A DNA stretch of 64,000 nucleotides. Source: Streptomyces sp. NBC_01439 (GTDB lineage Bacteria; Actinomycetota; Actinomycetes; Streptomycetales; Streptomycetaceae). A program made the position numbers and the translations under genes. The stretch covers positions 3,546,001 to 3,610,000 of the forward strand of contig NZ_CP109487.1 of NCBI RefSeq assembly GCF_036227605.1. The letters run 5' to 3'. The notes under the pieces were generated by a model. The model worked only from the letters and a program-made list of their open reading frames with translations. It was not told the DNA's origin and ran no database searches. Of the stretch, positions 7,581-15,915 are shown piece by piece. How positions within the stretch are numbered: position 1 is the stretch's first letter; each line of letters starts with the position of its first letter.

Positions 7581-7677
7581 GGGTGACGCAGGTGACGTTC
7601 AAGAGGCTGTTTCTGTTTTTCCCTAGAGAACCAAGAGAAAAGGAGAAACAGGGGTCTGAACGTCACCTGCGTCACCC
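7581..7677. repeat. 21-bp perfect inverted repeat with nested 8-bp repeat
   Basis: GGGTGACGCAGGTGACGTTC (7581-7600, plus A at 7601) is matched exactly by its complement at 7657-7677. Inside, CTGTTTCT (7607-7614) pairs with AGAAACAG (7644-7651), giving a long cruciform-capable structure around an A/T-rich centre. Each arm holds two GTGAC units. This could be an origin, a packaging signal or an operator. Confidence 0.8.
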
Positions 7678-7783
7678 TGCCGCCCGCTGGACGCTTCCTT
7701 GCTGGATCGGGCGGCCCATCCGGGGGACGCTAGTCCGAGGGTGGACCCGCAGGGAGTCCTAGGCGCCTGTCTGCGGGCATGGA

Positions 7784-7821
7784 AACGCCCCGGCGGTCCA
7801 CATGGGTCCAGCCGGGGCGTT
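7784..7821 (-). terminator. terminator of the recombinase gene
   Basis: AACGCCCCGGC (7784-7794) and GCCGGGGCGTT (7811-7821) form an 11-bp perfect stem with a 16-base loop, 19 bases past the recombinase stop codon. Confidence 0.75.
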
Positions 7822-7839
7822 CGGGCTCAAGTGCTGCTG

Positions 7840-9429
7840 TCAGTGGCCAGTGGGGGCATCCTCCAGTTCAGCCAACGCGGCTTCCTCCGCGTGTTCTTGC
7901 GCCGCTTTACGATTCGCTGCCTGCTGTTCCGGGTCGAGCGCCGTTGCGCGGAACCTGCGCTTGGAGTGGCCAGGGTGAAGCTCTATCCGCACCTCGAACT
8001 CCGCGAGGATCTCGCGACGGGCGACGTCGTTAGGAGCGGACAGCCAGTCCTGTTCCACGGTGCGGCCGACCGACATCCAGCGCATCCCCGCCGGGCGCTC
8101 CGGAAGCTCCTTCAGTTCGGCGATCTCCCGCGTCATCCGGGCGTACTCGGTCCGGAACCACTCCGTGTCCTCTTCCGACTCGTACAGGCCCGCCTGACGG
8201 TCTCCACGGAGCCGCGTACGGTCGGCCTCGATCTCCGCGATTCGCGCGGCGTACCCGGTACCGGGGTCGAACTCCTTGCGCCGGACGTCGTGGGATCCGT
8301 ACGAGGTGAGGAACCACTCCGTGACGAGCTCGTCCAGCATCGGAATGGACATCGTCGGTGCGGGCTTGCAGTGCGCCGACGTCGGGATGCCCCGGACACG
8401 CGCCGAGCAGCCGTACGCGTTGTTCTGCTTGTGGCGGGACGCCACCCACAGTCGATGGCCGCAGGTGCCGCAGAACGCCAGACCGGACAGCAGGTGTTCG
8501 CCCTTCGGGGCACGTGTACCCGTCCACTTCGCCGCCGTTTTAACGATCAAGGCGTCTCGGGTCGCGTGGTCCCACAGCGCCGGAGCGATGCGGACGGCAT
8601 GACCGTCCGGACCGATCACCGGGCGCTCGTCGTGCATCAGGTACCCCAAAGACGCCTCGCTGGTCAGCATCCGCTTGATCGCCTTCGGGTTCCACAGCGT
8701 CCCCTTGGGCTGCCGCCCGTACATGACCGATCGGTGATCGGCCGGAGAGAGCACTCCCGCCCGGTTGAGCCGGACGGCCTCCGTGTGGACGGTCACCATG
8801 CCCGTCTCGTCGGCGAGGATGCGTTGCGCCACGTCCCGGATGATCAGCGCGGCAACCGGGTCCAGCTCCACGTGATCGACCTTGGCCGCGGGGTGCAGGC
8901 GGACGAATTGGTACCCGTACCGGTTCTTCTGCTTGGGCTGTCCGGCCGCACGGGCACGCTTCGTCTCGTCCCGGTTGCGCTTCTGGATGGCGCGCAGCTC
9001 CATCTGGGCCCCGAAGGACTCCATGGACAGGCGCATCTCGTCGTTGGGGTCATCCAGGTTCCACGGACCCTCGTGACCGTACGTGATCAACAGACGCCCG
9101 GACTCGTGGACCGTGTAGGCCGTGTTCAGTACGTCCCTCTGGTTACGGCCAATCCGGTCAACGGCTGAGCCCGCGATCCCGTCGTACGGGCCCATCTCGT
9201 CCCGCAGCCAGGGACCGAGCTTCGGGCGCGCCATCGGGTCAGTGGCGCCCGAGACCTCCCAGTCGTCGGCCCATGCAATGAGGTGGCCCCCTACGGCGGC
9301 AACAGCGCTGAGCACCTGGTCCAACTGCTTCTCAGGGCTGTTGGTCGAGTCCTTCAGGCGAGAGAGGCGACGTACCCCCACCAGGCACTTTCCGCATCCG
9401 TCGTACTCACTCGTGATCATGCGGTTCAT
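7840..9429 (-). CDS. Large serine recombinase / integrase (529 aa)
   Basis: Catalyses attP x attB integration. A resolvase domain covers residues about 14-150, with the nucleophile region VGVRRLSRLKDS and the DRIGRN arginine segment. The recombinase domain follows (KNRYGYQFVRLHP, NPKAIKRMLTSEASLGYL), then a zinc ribbon (CGTCGHRLWV...YGCSARV) and a C-terminal coiled coil (RIAEIEADRTRLRGD). The ATG at 9429 is taken; a second ATG is at 9420. The frame stays open across attR to 9543, but those residues are antisense to the methyltransferase. No recombination directionality factor is recognisable, though small unknown genes in the element are candidates. Confidence 0.93.
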   Translation of the reverse strand: MNRMITSEYDGCGKCLVGVRRLSRLKDSTNSPEKQLDQVLSAVAAVGGHLIAWADDWEVSGATDPMARPKLGPWLRDEMGPYDGIAGSAVDRIGRNQRDVLNTAYTVHESGRLLITYGHEGPWNLDDPNDEMRLSMESFGAQMELRAIQKRNRDETKRARAAGQPKQKNRYGYQFVRLHPAAKVDHVELDPVAALIIRDVAQRILADETGMVTVHTEAVRLNRAGVLSPADHRSVMYGRQPKGTLWNPKAIKRMLTSEASLGYLMHDERPVIGPDGHAVRIAPALWDHATRDALIVKTAAKWTGTRAPKGEHLLSGLAFCGTCGHRLWVASRHKQNNAYGCSARVRGIPTSAHCKPAPTMSIPMLDELVTEWFLTSYGSHDVRRKEFDPGTGYAARIAEIEADRTRLRGDRQAGLYESEEDTEWFRTEYARMTREIAELKELPERPAGMRWMSVGRTVEQDWLSAPNDVARREILAEFEVRIELHPGHSKRRFRATALDPEQQAANRKAAQEHAEEAALAELEDAPTGH

Positions 9430-9474
9430 CTTGCGCGATCTCACTTCCCGCACGCATGTGCGTTTTGCGGGATC

Positions 9475-9481
9475 TCCTGAC
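9475..9481. other. attR core
   Basis: TCCTGAC, identical to 25-31 and in the same codon phase of the interrupted methyltransferase (CTC CTG ACG here, ATC CTG ACC at the left). It lies 46 bases from the recombinase start. Confidence 0.75.
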
Positions 9482-9881
9482 GGCCACCGCCCTGCACTGG
9501 CTGCACAGCGAGGACCTGGCCGTGCTCTACGGGCAGCTCGCACCGCTGCTGGCCCCCGGCGGGGTGTTCATGAACGCCGACCACATGCCCGAACCGGCCA
9601 CCCCGCGCATCAACGCCGCCGAGCGCGCCCACCGGCACGCCGGCATGGACCGGGCCAAGTCGGCCGGGGCGGTGGACTGGCGCGAGTGGTGGGACCTGGC
9701 GGGCGCCGACCCGGCGCTGACCGAGCACGTGAAGCGGCGCTTCGAGATCTACGGGGAGCACGCGGACGGCGACACCCCCTCCGAGGCCTGGCACGCCGAG
9801 ACCCTGCGCGCCGCCGGCTTCGCTGAGGCCCGTACGGTCTGGCGCTCCCCCTCGGACGCGCTGGTCCTAGGTCTGAAGTAG
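9475..9881 (+). pseudogene. 3' half of the interrupted SAM-dependent methyltransferase
   Basis: From base 9477 the frame reads LLTATALHWLHSEDLAVLYG, then LAPGGVFMNADHMPEP, and ends ...VLGLK. This is the second half of a class I methyltransferase domain: beta-5 and the post-motif region. Motif I (the SAM-binding glycine loop) is missing because it lies with the 5' half left of the window. A start at 9456 exists inside the element, but the product would be non-functional. Excision at TCCTGAC would restore GYDAILTATALHWLH in frame. Confidence 0.85.
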
Positions 9882-9896
9882 GGACCCGAAATGACT

Positions 9897-9928
9897 GAGG
9901 GGCGGTACGGGATCCCGTACCGCCCCTC
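9897..9928. terminator. bidirectional terminator
   Basis: A perfect 16-bp palindrome (GAGGGGCGGTACGGGA and its complement) lies between the methyltransferase remnant (+) and the amino-acid ABC operon (-), serving both convergent units. Confidence 0.85.
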
Positions 9929-9951
9929 GTCCGTCCGCGGGTGCAGGCCAC

Positions 9952-10031
9952 TGCACCTCGGAGCAACAGGACCTCTGCGTAACTGCACCTCGGAGTAACC
10001 GCACCTCCGGGCTACAGCACCTTGGAGAGGA
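9952..10031. repeat. 16-bp tandem repeat, about five units, running into the ABC ATPase 3' end
   Basis: Units at 9952, 9968, 9984, 10000 and 10016 follow TGCACCTCGGAGTAAC with decay. The last units cover the stop codon (10012-10014) and final codons of the transporter ATPase gene, so the repeat appears to have expanded out from, or into, the coding end. Confidence 0.65.
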
Positions 10032-10776
10032 ACGCCTTCGTGCGGTCGTGCTGGGGGTTGCCCAGGACCTCGCGGGGGTGGCCCGACTCGACGACCACGC
10101 CGCCGTCCATGAAGACGAGGTTGTCGCCGACCTCGCGGGCGAAGCCCATCTCGTGCGTGACCACGATCATGGTCATGCCCGATTCGGCCAGGTCCCGCAT
10201 GACGTCGAGGACGTCACCGACCAGCTCCGGGTCGAGCGCCGAGGTGGGCTCGTCGAAGAGCATCAGCTTCGGCTCCATGGCCAGCGCGCGGGCGATCGCC
10301 ACGCGCTGCTGCTGGCCGCCGGAGAGCTGGGTGGGGTAGTTCCCGCCCTTGTCACCGAGACCGACGCGGTCCAGGAGCTTGATGGCGCGCTCGCGCGCCA
10401 CCGCCTTGGACTCGCCCTTGACCATGACCGGGGCTTCCATCACGTTCTCGATGGCCGTCATGTGCGGGAAGAGGTTGAAGCGCTGGAAGACCATGCCGAT
10501 GTCCCGCCGCTGCGCCGCGACCTCGCTGTCCTTCAGCTCGTAGAGCTTGTCGCCCTTCTGGCGGTAGCCGACGAGGTCCCCGTCGACGTACAGCCGTCCG
10601 GCGTTGATCTGCTCCAGGTGGTTGATGCACCGCAGGAAGGTCGACTTGCCGGAGCCGGACGGGCCGACCAGACAGAAGACCTCACGCGGGGCGACCTCCA
10701 GGTCGATTCCCTTGAGGATGTGCGCCGCACCGTAGGACTTGTGGACGCCCTCGGCCTTCACCATGGCAGTCGTCAT
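10012..10776 (-). CDS. Polar amino-acid ABC transporter ATP-binding protein (254 aa)
   Basis: ATPase of an amino-acid importer (GlnQ/HisP type). Walker [11 protein letters not shown]-loop region, signature [15 protein letters not shown], Walker [15 protein letters not shown] and the switch His in VVTHEMGF are all intact. The length is normal. Its ATG overlaps the permease stop by one base at 10776, so expression is coupled. It is the last of three genes on the minus strand: binding protein, permease, ATPase. Substrate cannot be read from sequence; glutamate/glutamine or cystine-type uptake is typical. Confidence 0.95.
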   Translation of the reverse strand: MTTAMVKAEGVHKSYGAAHILKGIDLEVAPREVFCLVGPSGSGKSTFLRCINHLEQINAGRLYVDGDLVGYRQKGDKLYELKDSEVAAQRRDIGMVFQRFNLFPHMTAIENVMEAPVMVKGESKAVARERAIKLLDRVGLGDKGGNYPTQLSGGQQQRVAIARALAMEPKLMLFDEPTSALDPELVGDVLDVMRDLAESGMTMIVVTHEMGFAREVGDNLVFMDGGVVVESGHPREVLGNPQHDRTKAFLSKVL

Positions 10777-11717
10777 CAGGCCACCGCCTTGCGGTTCGAG
10801 AAGCTGGACAGTTTCGCCTTGATCTTCTGCAGCGGTGTCGGCGGCAGCGAGCGGAGCGCACCACGGGCGTAACGGCGCTCCAGGTAGTACTGGCCGACGC
10901 TGAACACCGAGGTCAGGGCGAGGTACCAGATCGACGCGACGAAGAACATCTCCATCACCGCGAACGAGGTCGAGGCAATGTCCTGGGCGGCGCGCAGCAG
11001 GTCGAAGTACTGCACGGCGACCACGAGCGACGAGGTCTTGAGCATGTTGATGAACTCGTTGCCCGACGGCGGCACGATCACGCGCATGGCCTGCGGCAGT
11101 ACGACGCGGCGCATCGTCTGCGTGCGGGTCATGCCGAGCGCGTGCGAGGCCTCGGTCTGGCCCTCGTCGACCGACTGGATGCCGGCGCGGACGATCTCCG
11201 CCATGTACGCGCCCTCGTTCAGGCCCAGACCCAGCAGGGCGGCCAGGAACGGGGTCATGACCTGGGTCATCTCGTCCTTGTAGAACCCGAGGTTCAGGAT
11301 CGGGAAGATCAGGGCGAGGTTGAACCAGATCAGCAGCTGCACGTACACCGGGGTGCCGCGGAACAGCCAGATGTAGAACCAGGCGATCGTGCTGGTCACC
11401 GGGTTCTTCGAGAGCCGCATGACGGCGAAGAGGATGCCGAGGACCAGGCCCAGGGCCATCGAGGTGATGCTGATCCAGACCGTGTTGACGACACCGCGCA
11501 GGATCGACGGGTCGAACAGCTTCTCCGGAACGGTCGCCCAGCGCACGTTGCCCTGCGAGAAGGCGAAGACGAGCGCCACGACCAGGCCGATGACGACCAC
11601 GGCGCTGATCCAGCGGCCGTAGTGGCGCACCGGGATGGCCTTGATGGCCTCGGGGGGGACGGCCCCGGCCGGCGGGTTGTCCGCCGGGCCCGGGACCTTG
11701 TCGAGCTTGTCAGTCAC
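10776..11717 (-). CDS. Amino-acid ABC transporter permease (313 aa)
   Basis: Membrane subunit of the same importer. A hydrophilic N-terminal tail of about 35 residues precedes the membrane segments, starting near [16 protein letters not shown]. The ATPase-contact (EAA) loop is [20 protein letters not shown] followed by EASHALG, as in HisM/GlnP families. One permease gene implies a homodimeric channel unless a second lies elsewhere. It sits 39 bases after the binding-protein gene. Confidence 0.93.
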   Translation of the reverse strand: MTDKLDKVPGPADNPPAGAVPPEAIKAIPVRHYGRWISAVVVIGLVVALVFAFSQGNVRWATVPEKLFDPSILRGVVNTVWISITSMALGLVLGILFAVMRLSKNPVTSTIAWFYIWLFRGTPVYVQLLIWFNLALIFPILNLGFYKDEMTQVMTPFLAALLGLGLNEGAYMAEIVRAGIQSVDEGQTEASHALGMTRTQTMRRVVLPQAMRVIVPPSGNEFINMLKTSSLVVAVQYFDLLRAAQDIASTSFAVMEMFFVASIWYLALTSVFSVGQYYLERRYARGALRSLPPTPLQKIKAKLSSFSNRKAVA

Positions 11718-11756
11718 AGTGACTGCCCTTCAGTGTGCTGCGGTGGTACGCGGAGG

Positions 11757-12719
11757 TCAGGAACCGGCGTTGATCTTGGCCTCGGTCACGGCGCCGGAGC
11801 CCGCGTTCCACTTCTCCAGGGCGGCCTTGTAGGTGCCGTCCTTGATGACCGCGTCAAGGGCTTCCTTGAGCGCGTCGCGCAGCTCGGTGTTCTTCTTGTC
11901 CACCGCGATGCCGAAGAGGCCGGCGTCGGTCGGGTTGGCGATGGCCTCGAAGTCGTTGCCGCCACCGGCGGTCTGCGCGATGTACGCGGCGACCGGGGAG
12001 TCGTTCAGGTCGGCGGCGGCGCCACCGGCCTTCACGCGGGTCTGGGCCTCGGCGTCGGTCGGGAAGGACTCGATCTTGAGCTCGCCCTTGCCGTCCGTCT
12101 TGCACTTCTCGGCCTGGGTCTTGGCGGACTCCTCGTACGTGGTGCCGCGCTGGACGGCGACCGTCTTGCCGCACAGGTCGTCGAGGGTCTTGATGTTCTG
12201 GGGGTTGCCCTTCTTGACCAGGATGCCGGTCGACGCGGAGAAGTAGTCGACGAAGTCGACACCGGCACCGGTCTTGGCGCCCTTGTCGTCCAGGCCCTCC
12301 TGACGGGCCTTGGTGTCGGTGAGCGAGGACATGACCAGGTCGCTGCGGCCCGTCTGCATGCTGCCGATCAGCGTGTCGAAGGTGCCGGACTCGAACTTGA
12401 ACTGCACGCCGAGCTGCTTGGCCAGGGCCGCCGCCACGTCGGGGTCGACACCGACGATCTTGCCGCCCTCGGTGAACTCCATCGGCGCGTAGGTGGCGTC
12501 CGTGCCGACCTTGATGACACCCGCGTCCTGGATCTTCTTCGGGAGCTTGGCGAAGAGCGGCGCGCTGCTGTTGGCGGCCGAGCCCGACGGGGTGCTGGAG
12601 GCCTTGTCGGTCTGGTCACCACAACCGGTGAGGATCAGGGCGCCCGCGACCGCGATCGCGCCGACCGCGGCGATCCGGGACCGTGCAGCGGTCGTACGAC
12701 GGGTGGTGCTAGCGGTCAT
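11757..12719 (-). CDS. Amino-acid ABC transporter substrate-binding lipoprotein (320 aa)
   Basis: Periplasm-side (cell-surface) receptor of the importer. The start at 12719 has a GGAGGAAC ribosome site. The N-terminus is basic (Thr/Arg-rich), followed by a hydrophobic stretch and lipobox ILTGC, so it is a lipid-anchored protein. The mature part is an SBP family 3 fold (GTDATYAPMEF, GVDPDVAAALAKQLG, VDFVDYF, ADLNDSPVAAYI). The longer frame to 12830 is rejected because it would bury the signal peptide. It leads the operon with the permease and ATPase. Confidence 0.95.
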   Translation of the reverse strand: MTASTTRRTTAARSRIAAVGAIAVAGALILTGCGDQTDKASSTPSGSAANSSAPLFAKLPKKIQDAGVIKVGTDATYAPMEFTEGGKIVGVDPDVAAALAKQLGVQFKFESGTFDTLIGSMQTGRSDLVMSSLTDTKARQEGLDDKGAKTGAGVDFVDYFSASTGILVKKGNPQNIKTLDDLCGKTVAVQRGTTYEESAKTQAEKCKTDGKGELKIESFPTDAEAQTRVKAGGAAADLNDSPVAAYIAQTAGGGNDFEAIANPTDAGLFGIAVDKKNTELRDALKEALDAVIKDGTYKAALEKWNAGSGAVTEAKINAGS

Positions 12720-13245
12720 GGCTTGGTTCCTCCGGCGCTGGTGGAAAAGCAACGAAAAACGGTCGAACACGCACCATCGAGTGTCGCGACCTTGTGTGAT
12801 TACGGCATCTTGCCATTCGGACTGAGACATTCAGGGTGCCCGTCAGGTCAAAATCGCATAACGGGCGCCCCGGGTAGCCCAACAGGACTGCGGAGAACGG
12901 GGTTCGAGGCCGCAGATACTGCTGTGACCTGCTGTTTTTGCCGCAGTTTCTACGGGGCGTCTCGCCCACTGGACGGCAAGGTTTGGACTTTTCGCCAAAA
13001 GCCGGGCAGGGGACCTACAGTTGAGCGGGAATCGACTCGTCTGGGCGAGCGTTCTTCGGGTAGAACAGATCCTTACACCCCTCATCCGGGGCTCAGGGCG
13101 CGCGTGCGGCGCGCCCGCGCGTACGAACCTCCCCTTCGCGGAGACGGGCCAACCGTTGACGCGGAGTACGGACGCGGTGCCCGCCCACCCCTTAACCAGG
13201 AGTGGCCACCCTCAACGAACAAAAGGAATTAAGGGGTCACACGAA
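12720..13245. other. divergent promoter region, no gene seen
   Basis: 526 bases between the transporter binding protein (-) and malic enzyme (+). Frames crossing it lack ribosome sites and protein character. It must hold both promoters, but I could not assign clear -35/-10 elements. Confidence 0.5.
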
Positions 13246-14448
13246 GTGGCAGCGGAGATCGTCAACCCTCGCAGCGACAGCGCGACGGACAACAACCCCG
13301 ACGCGGTGTTCGCACTGCACCGGGGCGGCAAGATGGCCATCCAGGCCACGGTTCCGGTGAACGACAAGGACGACCTGTCCCTGGCGTACACGCCGGGCGT
13401 GGCGAAGGTGTGCACCGCCATCGCCGAGCAGCCGGAGCTGGTGAACGAGTACACCTGGAAGTCCAACGTGGTCGCCGTCGTCACCGACGGCACGGCCGTG
13501 CTCGGCCTCGGTGACATCGGCCCGGAAGCCTCCCTCCCCGTGATGGAGGGCAAGGCCATCCTCTTCAAGCAGTTCGGTGGTGTGGACGCGGTTCCGATCG
13601 CGCTCGCCACCAAGGACACGGACGAGATCGTCGAGACGGTCATCCGTCTGGCCCCGTCCTTCGGCGGGGTCAACCTGGAGGACATCTCGGCGCCCCGCTG
13701 CTTCGAGATCGAGCGCCGCCTCCAGGAGGCGCTGGACATCCCGATCTTCCACGACGACCAGCACGGCACGGCCATCGTGACGCTGGCCGCGCTGCGCAAC
13801 GCCGCCAAGCTCACCGGTCGCACCCTCGGCGACCTGCGCGCCGTGATCTCGGGCGCGGGCGCGGCGGGCATCGCCATCGCCAAGATCCTGGTGGACGCGG
13901 GCATCGGCGACGTCTGCGTCACCGACCGCAAGGGCGTCGTGTCCGCGGACCGCTCCGACCTGACGGACGTCAAGGCGGAGATCGCGGGCCTGACCAACAA
14001 GACCGGCCAGACGGGCTCCCTGGAGACCGCGCTGAACGGCGCGGACGTCTTCATCGGCGTCTCCGGCGGCTCCGTCGCCGAGGAGGCGGTGGCCACCATG
14101 GCGAAGGACGCGTTCGTCTTCGCCATGGCCAACCCGAACCCGGAGGTCCACCCGGACGTCGCGCACAAGTACGCGGCGGTCGTGGCCACGGGCCGTTCGG
14201 ACTTCCCGAACCAGATCAACAACGTGCTGGCGTTCCCGGGCATCTTCGCGGGTGCCTTCAAGGTGCGCGCCACCCGGATCACCGAGGGCATGAAGATCGC
14301 CGCCGCCGACGCCATCGCCGGTGTCGTGGGTGACGAGCTCGCCGCCGACTACGTGATCCCGTCGCCGTTCGACGAGCGCGTGGCCGAGGCCGTCGCCACG
14401 GCCGTGGCCGCCGCGGCCAAGGCCGACGGTGTGGCCCGCCTCGTCTGA
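13246..14448 (+). CDS. NAD(P)-dependent malic enzyme, decarboxylating (400 aa)
   Basis: Converts malate to pyruvate plus CO2. The malic N-terminal domain carries LAYTPGVAKVC and DGTAVLGLGDIGPEA. The metal/substrate site is in SAPRCFEIERRL...FHDDQHGTA, and the nucleotide fold has ISGAGAAGIAIAKIL. The length matches the short bacterial form without a phosphotransacetylase tail. The GTG at 13246 is chosen from family alignment (VAAEIVNPRSDSATD), with AAGGGG upstream; the longer frame to 13021 is untranslated leader. Which coenzyme is used cannot be settled here. Confidence 0.93.
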   Translation: MAAEIVNPRSDSATDNNPDAVFALHRGGKMAIQATVPVNDKDDLSLAYTPGVAKVCTAIAEQPELVNEYTWKSNVVAVVTDGTAVLGLGDIGPEASLPVMEGKAILFKQFGGVDAVPIALATKDTDEIVETVIRLAPSFGGVNLEDISAPRCFEIERRLQEALDIPIFHDDQHGTAIVTLAALRNAAKLTGRTLGDLRAVISGAGAAGIAIAKILVDAGIGDVCVTDRKGVVSADRSDLTDVKAEIAGLTNKTGQTGSLETALNGADVFIGVSGGSVAEEAVATMAKDAFVFAMANPNPEVHPDVAHKYAAVVATGRSDFPNQINNVLAFPGIFAGAFKVRATRITEGMKIAAADAIAGVVGDELAADYVIPSPFDERVAEAVATAVAAAAKADGVARLV

Positions 14449-14481
14449 GACCGGACCTGACCGCACCTGAGCAGTACGTCA

Positions 14482-14516
14482 AGAGGCCCGACCGGATCCC
14501 CTCCGGCCGGGCCTCT
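14482..14516 (+). terminator. terminator after malic enzyme
   Basis: AGAGGCCCGACCGG (14482-14495) pairs with CCGGCCGGGCCTCT (14503-14516), 14 bp with one mismatch and a 7-base loop. Confidence 0.75.
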
Positions 14517-14664
14517 GCCGTTCCGCCGCCCTTCCGCGCGGCGCCCGGGCGGCACGGAAAGGCAGAGGCCCGCGGGCCCCGGCCGGGCCGGGTGCGACGA
14601 AGACCTCACCCGTGCGGTCGCGGGAGGTCTGGAACCGGGCCCTACCGAGCGGTAGCGTCGCCGC

Positions 14665-15627
14665 ATGTTCGCTGCCTACGCCGCCCGAATCGACCGTGAC
14701 CAGCCGCTGAACGGCCTCGTGCTGGGCGACCGCCCGGCCCCCGAGGCCAGGCCCGGCTGGGTGACCGTGAACGTCAAGGCCGCCTCCCTCAACCACCACG
14801 ACCTGTGGTCGCTGCGCGGAGTCGGCCTCGGCGAGGAAAGACTCCCGATGATCCTCGGCTGCGACGCCGCCGGGATCGACCAGGACGGCAACGAGGTCGT
14901 CCTGCACTCCGTGATCGGCCAGAGCGGCCACGGGGTCGGCCCGGACGAGCCCCGCTCGATCCTGACCGAGCGCTACCAGGGGACCTTCGCCGAGCAGGTG
15001 ACCGTCCCCGCCTGGAACGTGCTGCGCAAGCCCGCCGAACTCTCCTTCGAGGAGGCCGCCTGCCTTCCGACGGCCTGGCTGACGGCGTACCGGATGCTGT
15101 TCACCAACGCCGGGGTCCGCCCCGGTGACTCCGTCCTGGTGCAGGGGGCCGGCGGCGGTGTCGCGACTGCTGCGATCGCCCTCGGCAAGGCGGCCGGCCT
15201 GCGGGTGTTCGCCACGAGCCGGGACGAGGCCAAGCGCAAGCGGGCCGTGGAGCTGGGCGCGGTGGAGGCGCTCGAGCCCGGCGCGCGGCTGCCACAGCGG
15301 GTGGACGCGGTGATCGAGACGGTGGGCGCCGCCACCTGGTCGCACTCCGTGAAGTCCTTGCGCCCGGGCGGGACCCTGGTGATCTCCGGCGCGACGAGCG
15401 GCGACCGCCCCGCGCACGCCGAGCTGACCCGGATCTTCTTCCTGGAGCTGAAGGTCGTCGGCTCGACGATGGGCTCGAAGGACGAGCTGGAGGACCTGCT
15501 CGCCTTCTGCGCGACCACCGGGCTGCGGCCTGTCATCGACGAGGTGCTGCCGCTGGACCGGGCGCGGGAGGGATTCGAGAAGCTCGCGGCGGGCGACCTC
15601 TTCGGCAAGATCGTCCTCACCCCCTGA
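14665..15627 (+). CDS. Quinone-oxidoreductase-like MDR protein (320 aa)
   Basis: Zinc-independent medium-chain reductase fold. The GroES-like N-terminal half has NHHDLWSLRG and ILGCDAAGI. The Rossmann half carries VQGAGGGVATAAIALGKAAG followed by a SRDEAKRKRA region that favours NADPH. No catalytic zinc ligands of alcohol dehydrogenases are evident. The ATG at 14665 has only a weak ribosome site. It stands alone between a terminator and the HTH/Clp-N operon; the substrate is unknown. Confidence 0.88.
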   Translation: MFAAYAARIDRDQPLNGLVLGDRPAPEARPGWVTVNVKAASLNHHDLWSLRGVGLGEERLPMILGCDAAGIDQDGNEVVLHSVIGQSGHGVGPDEPRSILTERYQGTFAEQVTVPAWNVLRKPAELSFEEAACLPTAWLTAYRMLFTNAGVRPGDSVLVQGAGGGVATAAIALGKAAGLRVFATSRDEAKRKRAVELGAVEALEPGARLPQRVDAVIETVGAATWSHSVKSLRPGGTLVISGATSGDRPAHAELTRIFFLELKVVGSTMGSKDELEDLLAFCATTGLRPVIDEVLPLDRAREGFEKLAAGDLFGKIVLTP

Positions 15628-15658
15628 CGCGCCCCGACGCTCCCCGACACTCCTTGAT

Positions 15659-15698
15659 GTCAACCGGGGTTGACGAGCCTCTCGCGTCAACCTACATT
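15659..15698 (+). promoter_or_regulatory. promoter with overlapping GTCAACC palindrome
   Basis: A -35 TTGACG (15670-15675), a 17-base spacer and a -10 TACATT (15693-15698) place the transcription start about at the ATG of 15706, giving a leaderless mRNA. A perfect palindrome GTCAACC-GG-GGTTGAC (15659-15674) covers the -35, and a third GTCAACC lies inside the spacer. This layout fits a repressor site, likely for the HTH protein encoded next. Confidence 0.8.
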
Positions 15699-15705
15699 GA
15701 CATGC

Positions 15706-15915
15706 ATGACCGAAGCCACTGATCTCGCCGAGCGGGCCGGTGACCGTGACCCGCGCGTGGGCCTGCGTGCCGTGGCCGCCCTCCGGAGGCTGCTGGAGCA
15801 GCTGGAGGCCGTACAGGTACGCAGCGCCCGCGCGCAGGGGTGGTCCTGGCAGGAGATCGCGGCCGAGCTGGGCGTCAGCCGGCAGGCCGTGCACAAGAAG
15901 TACGGGAGGCTCTGA
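15706..15915 (+). CDS. Small HTH protein (69 aa)
   Basis: A single DNA-binding unit. A helical N-terminus (RVGLRAVAALRRLLEQLEAVQV) may dimerise. It is followed by WSWQEIAAELGVSRQAVHKKYG, a helix-turn-helix at residues about 44-66. The start at 15706 is preferred to an upstream frame because the promoter -10 ends 8 bases before it, giving a leaderless transcript. The TGA overlaps the ATG of the Clp-N gene (TGATG). Probably the local autoregulator through the GTCAACC sites; that link is inference. Confidence 0.85.
   Translation: MTEATDLAERAGDRDPRVGLRAVAALRRLLEQLEAVQVRSARAQGWSWQEIAAELGVSRQAVHKKYGRL

Larger units (their letters stand above)
6882..7839. other. 958-base non-coding block of the element
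   Basis: Open frames here have no recognisable protein character and overlap inverted repeats. The block contains two perfect inverted repeats (7135-7229 and 7581-7677) and the recombinase terminator (7784-7821). It holds the places where an origin, a packaging site or recombinase control would be expected. No primase, helicase or initiator gene is visible. Confidence 0.55.
25..9481. mobile_element. 9.45-kb serine-recombinase integrative element, capsid-bearing phage-satellite-like
   Basis: TCCTGAC occurs at 25-31 and 9475-9481, exactly where a chromosomal methyltransferase frame breaks and resumes. Everything between lies on the minus strand and is AT-richer than the flanks. Content in transcription order: large serine recombinase, non-coding block with inverted repeats, small zinc-type protein, scaffold-like protein, HK97-type capsid, HNH, P27 terminase small subunit, DUF6879, XRE/DUF5753, microprotein, DUF7848, adenosylhomocysteinase-like protein and Nudix-like protein. 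No portal, large terminase, protease, tail, lysis or replication gene is recognised. It therefore cannot form a phage alone. A helper-dependent satellite is the best reading; a decayed prophage is the alternative. Confidence 0.85.

Noticed and set aside
7222..7602. 126-aa frame in the element's non-coding block as a possible replication protein
   Set aside because: No helicase, primase or initiator motif; it spans inverted repeats and has low-complexity character.
4113..9429. Intact temperate prophage
   Set aside because: No portal, large terminase, protease, tail, lysis or repressor-type phage genes fit in the remaining space; the ends are precisely at 25 and 9481.
9456..9881. Independent 141-aa methyltransferase gene
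   Set aside because: It lacks SAM motif I and begins inside the element; it is the 3' half of the interrupted gene.
11142..13232. 696-aa plus-strand frame over the ABC permease and binding protein
   Set aside because: Antisense GC-rich shadow; repeated His/Arg/Gly/Val composition typical of reverse reading.
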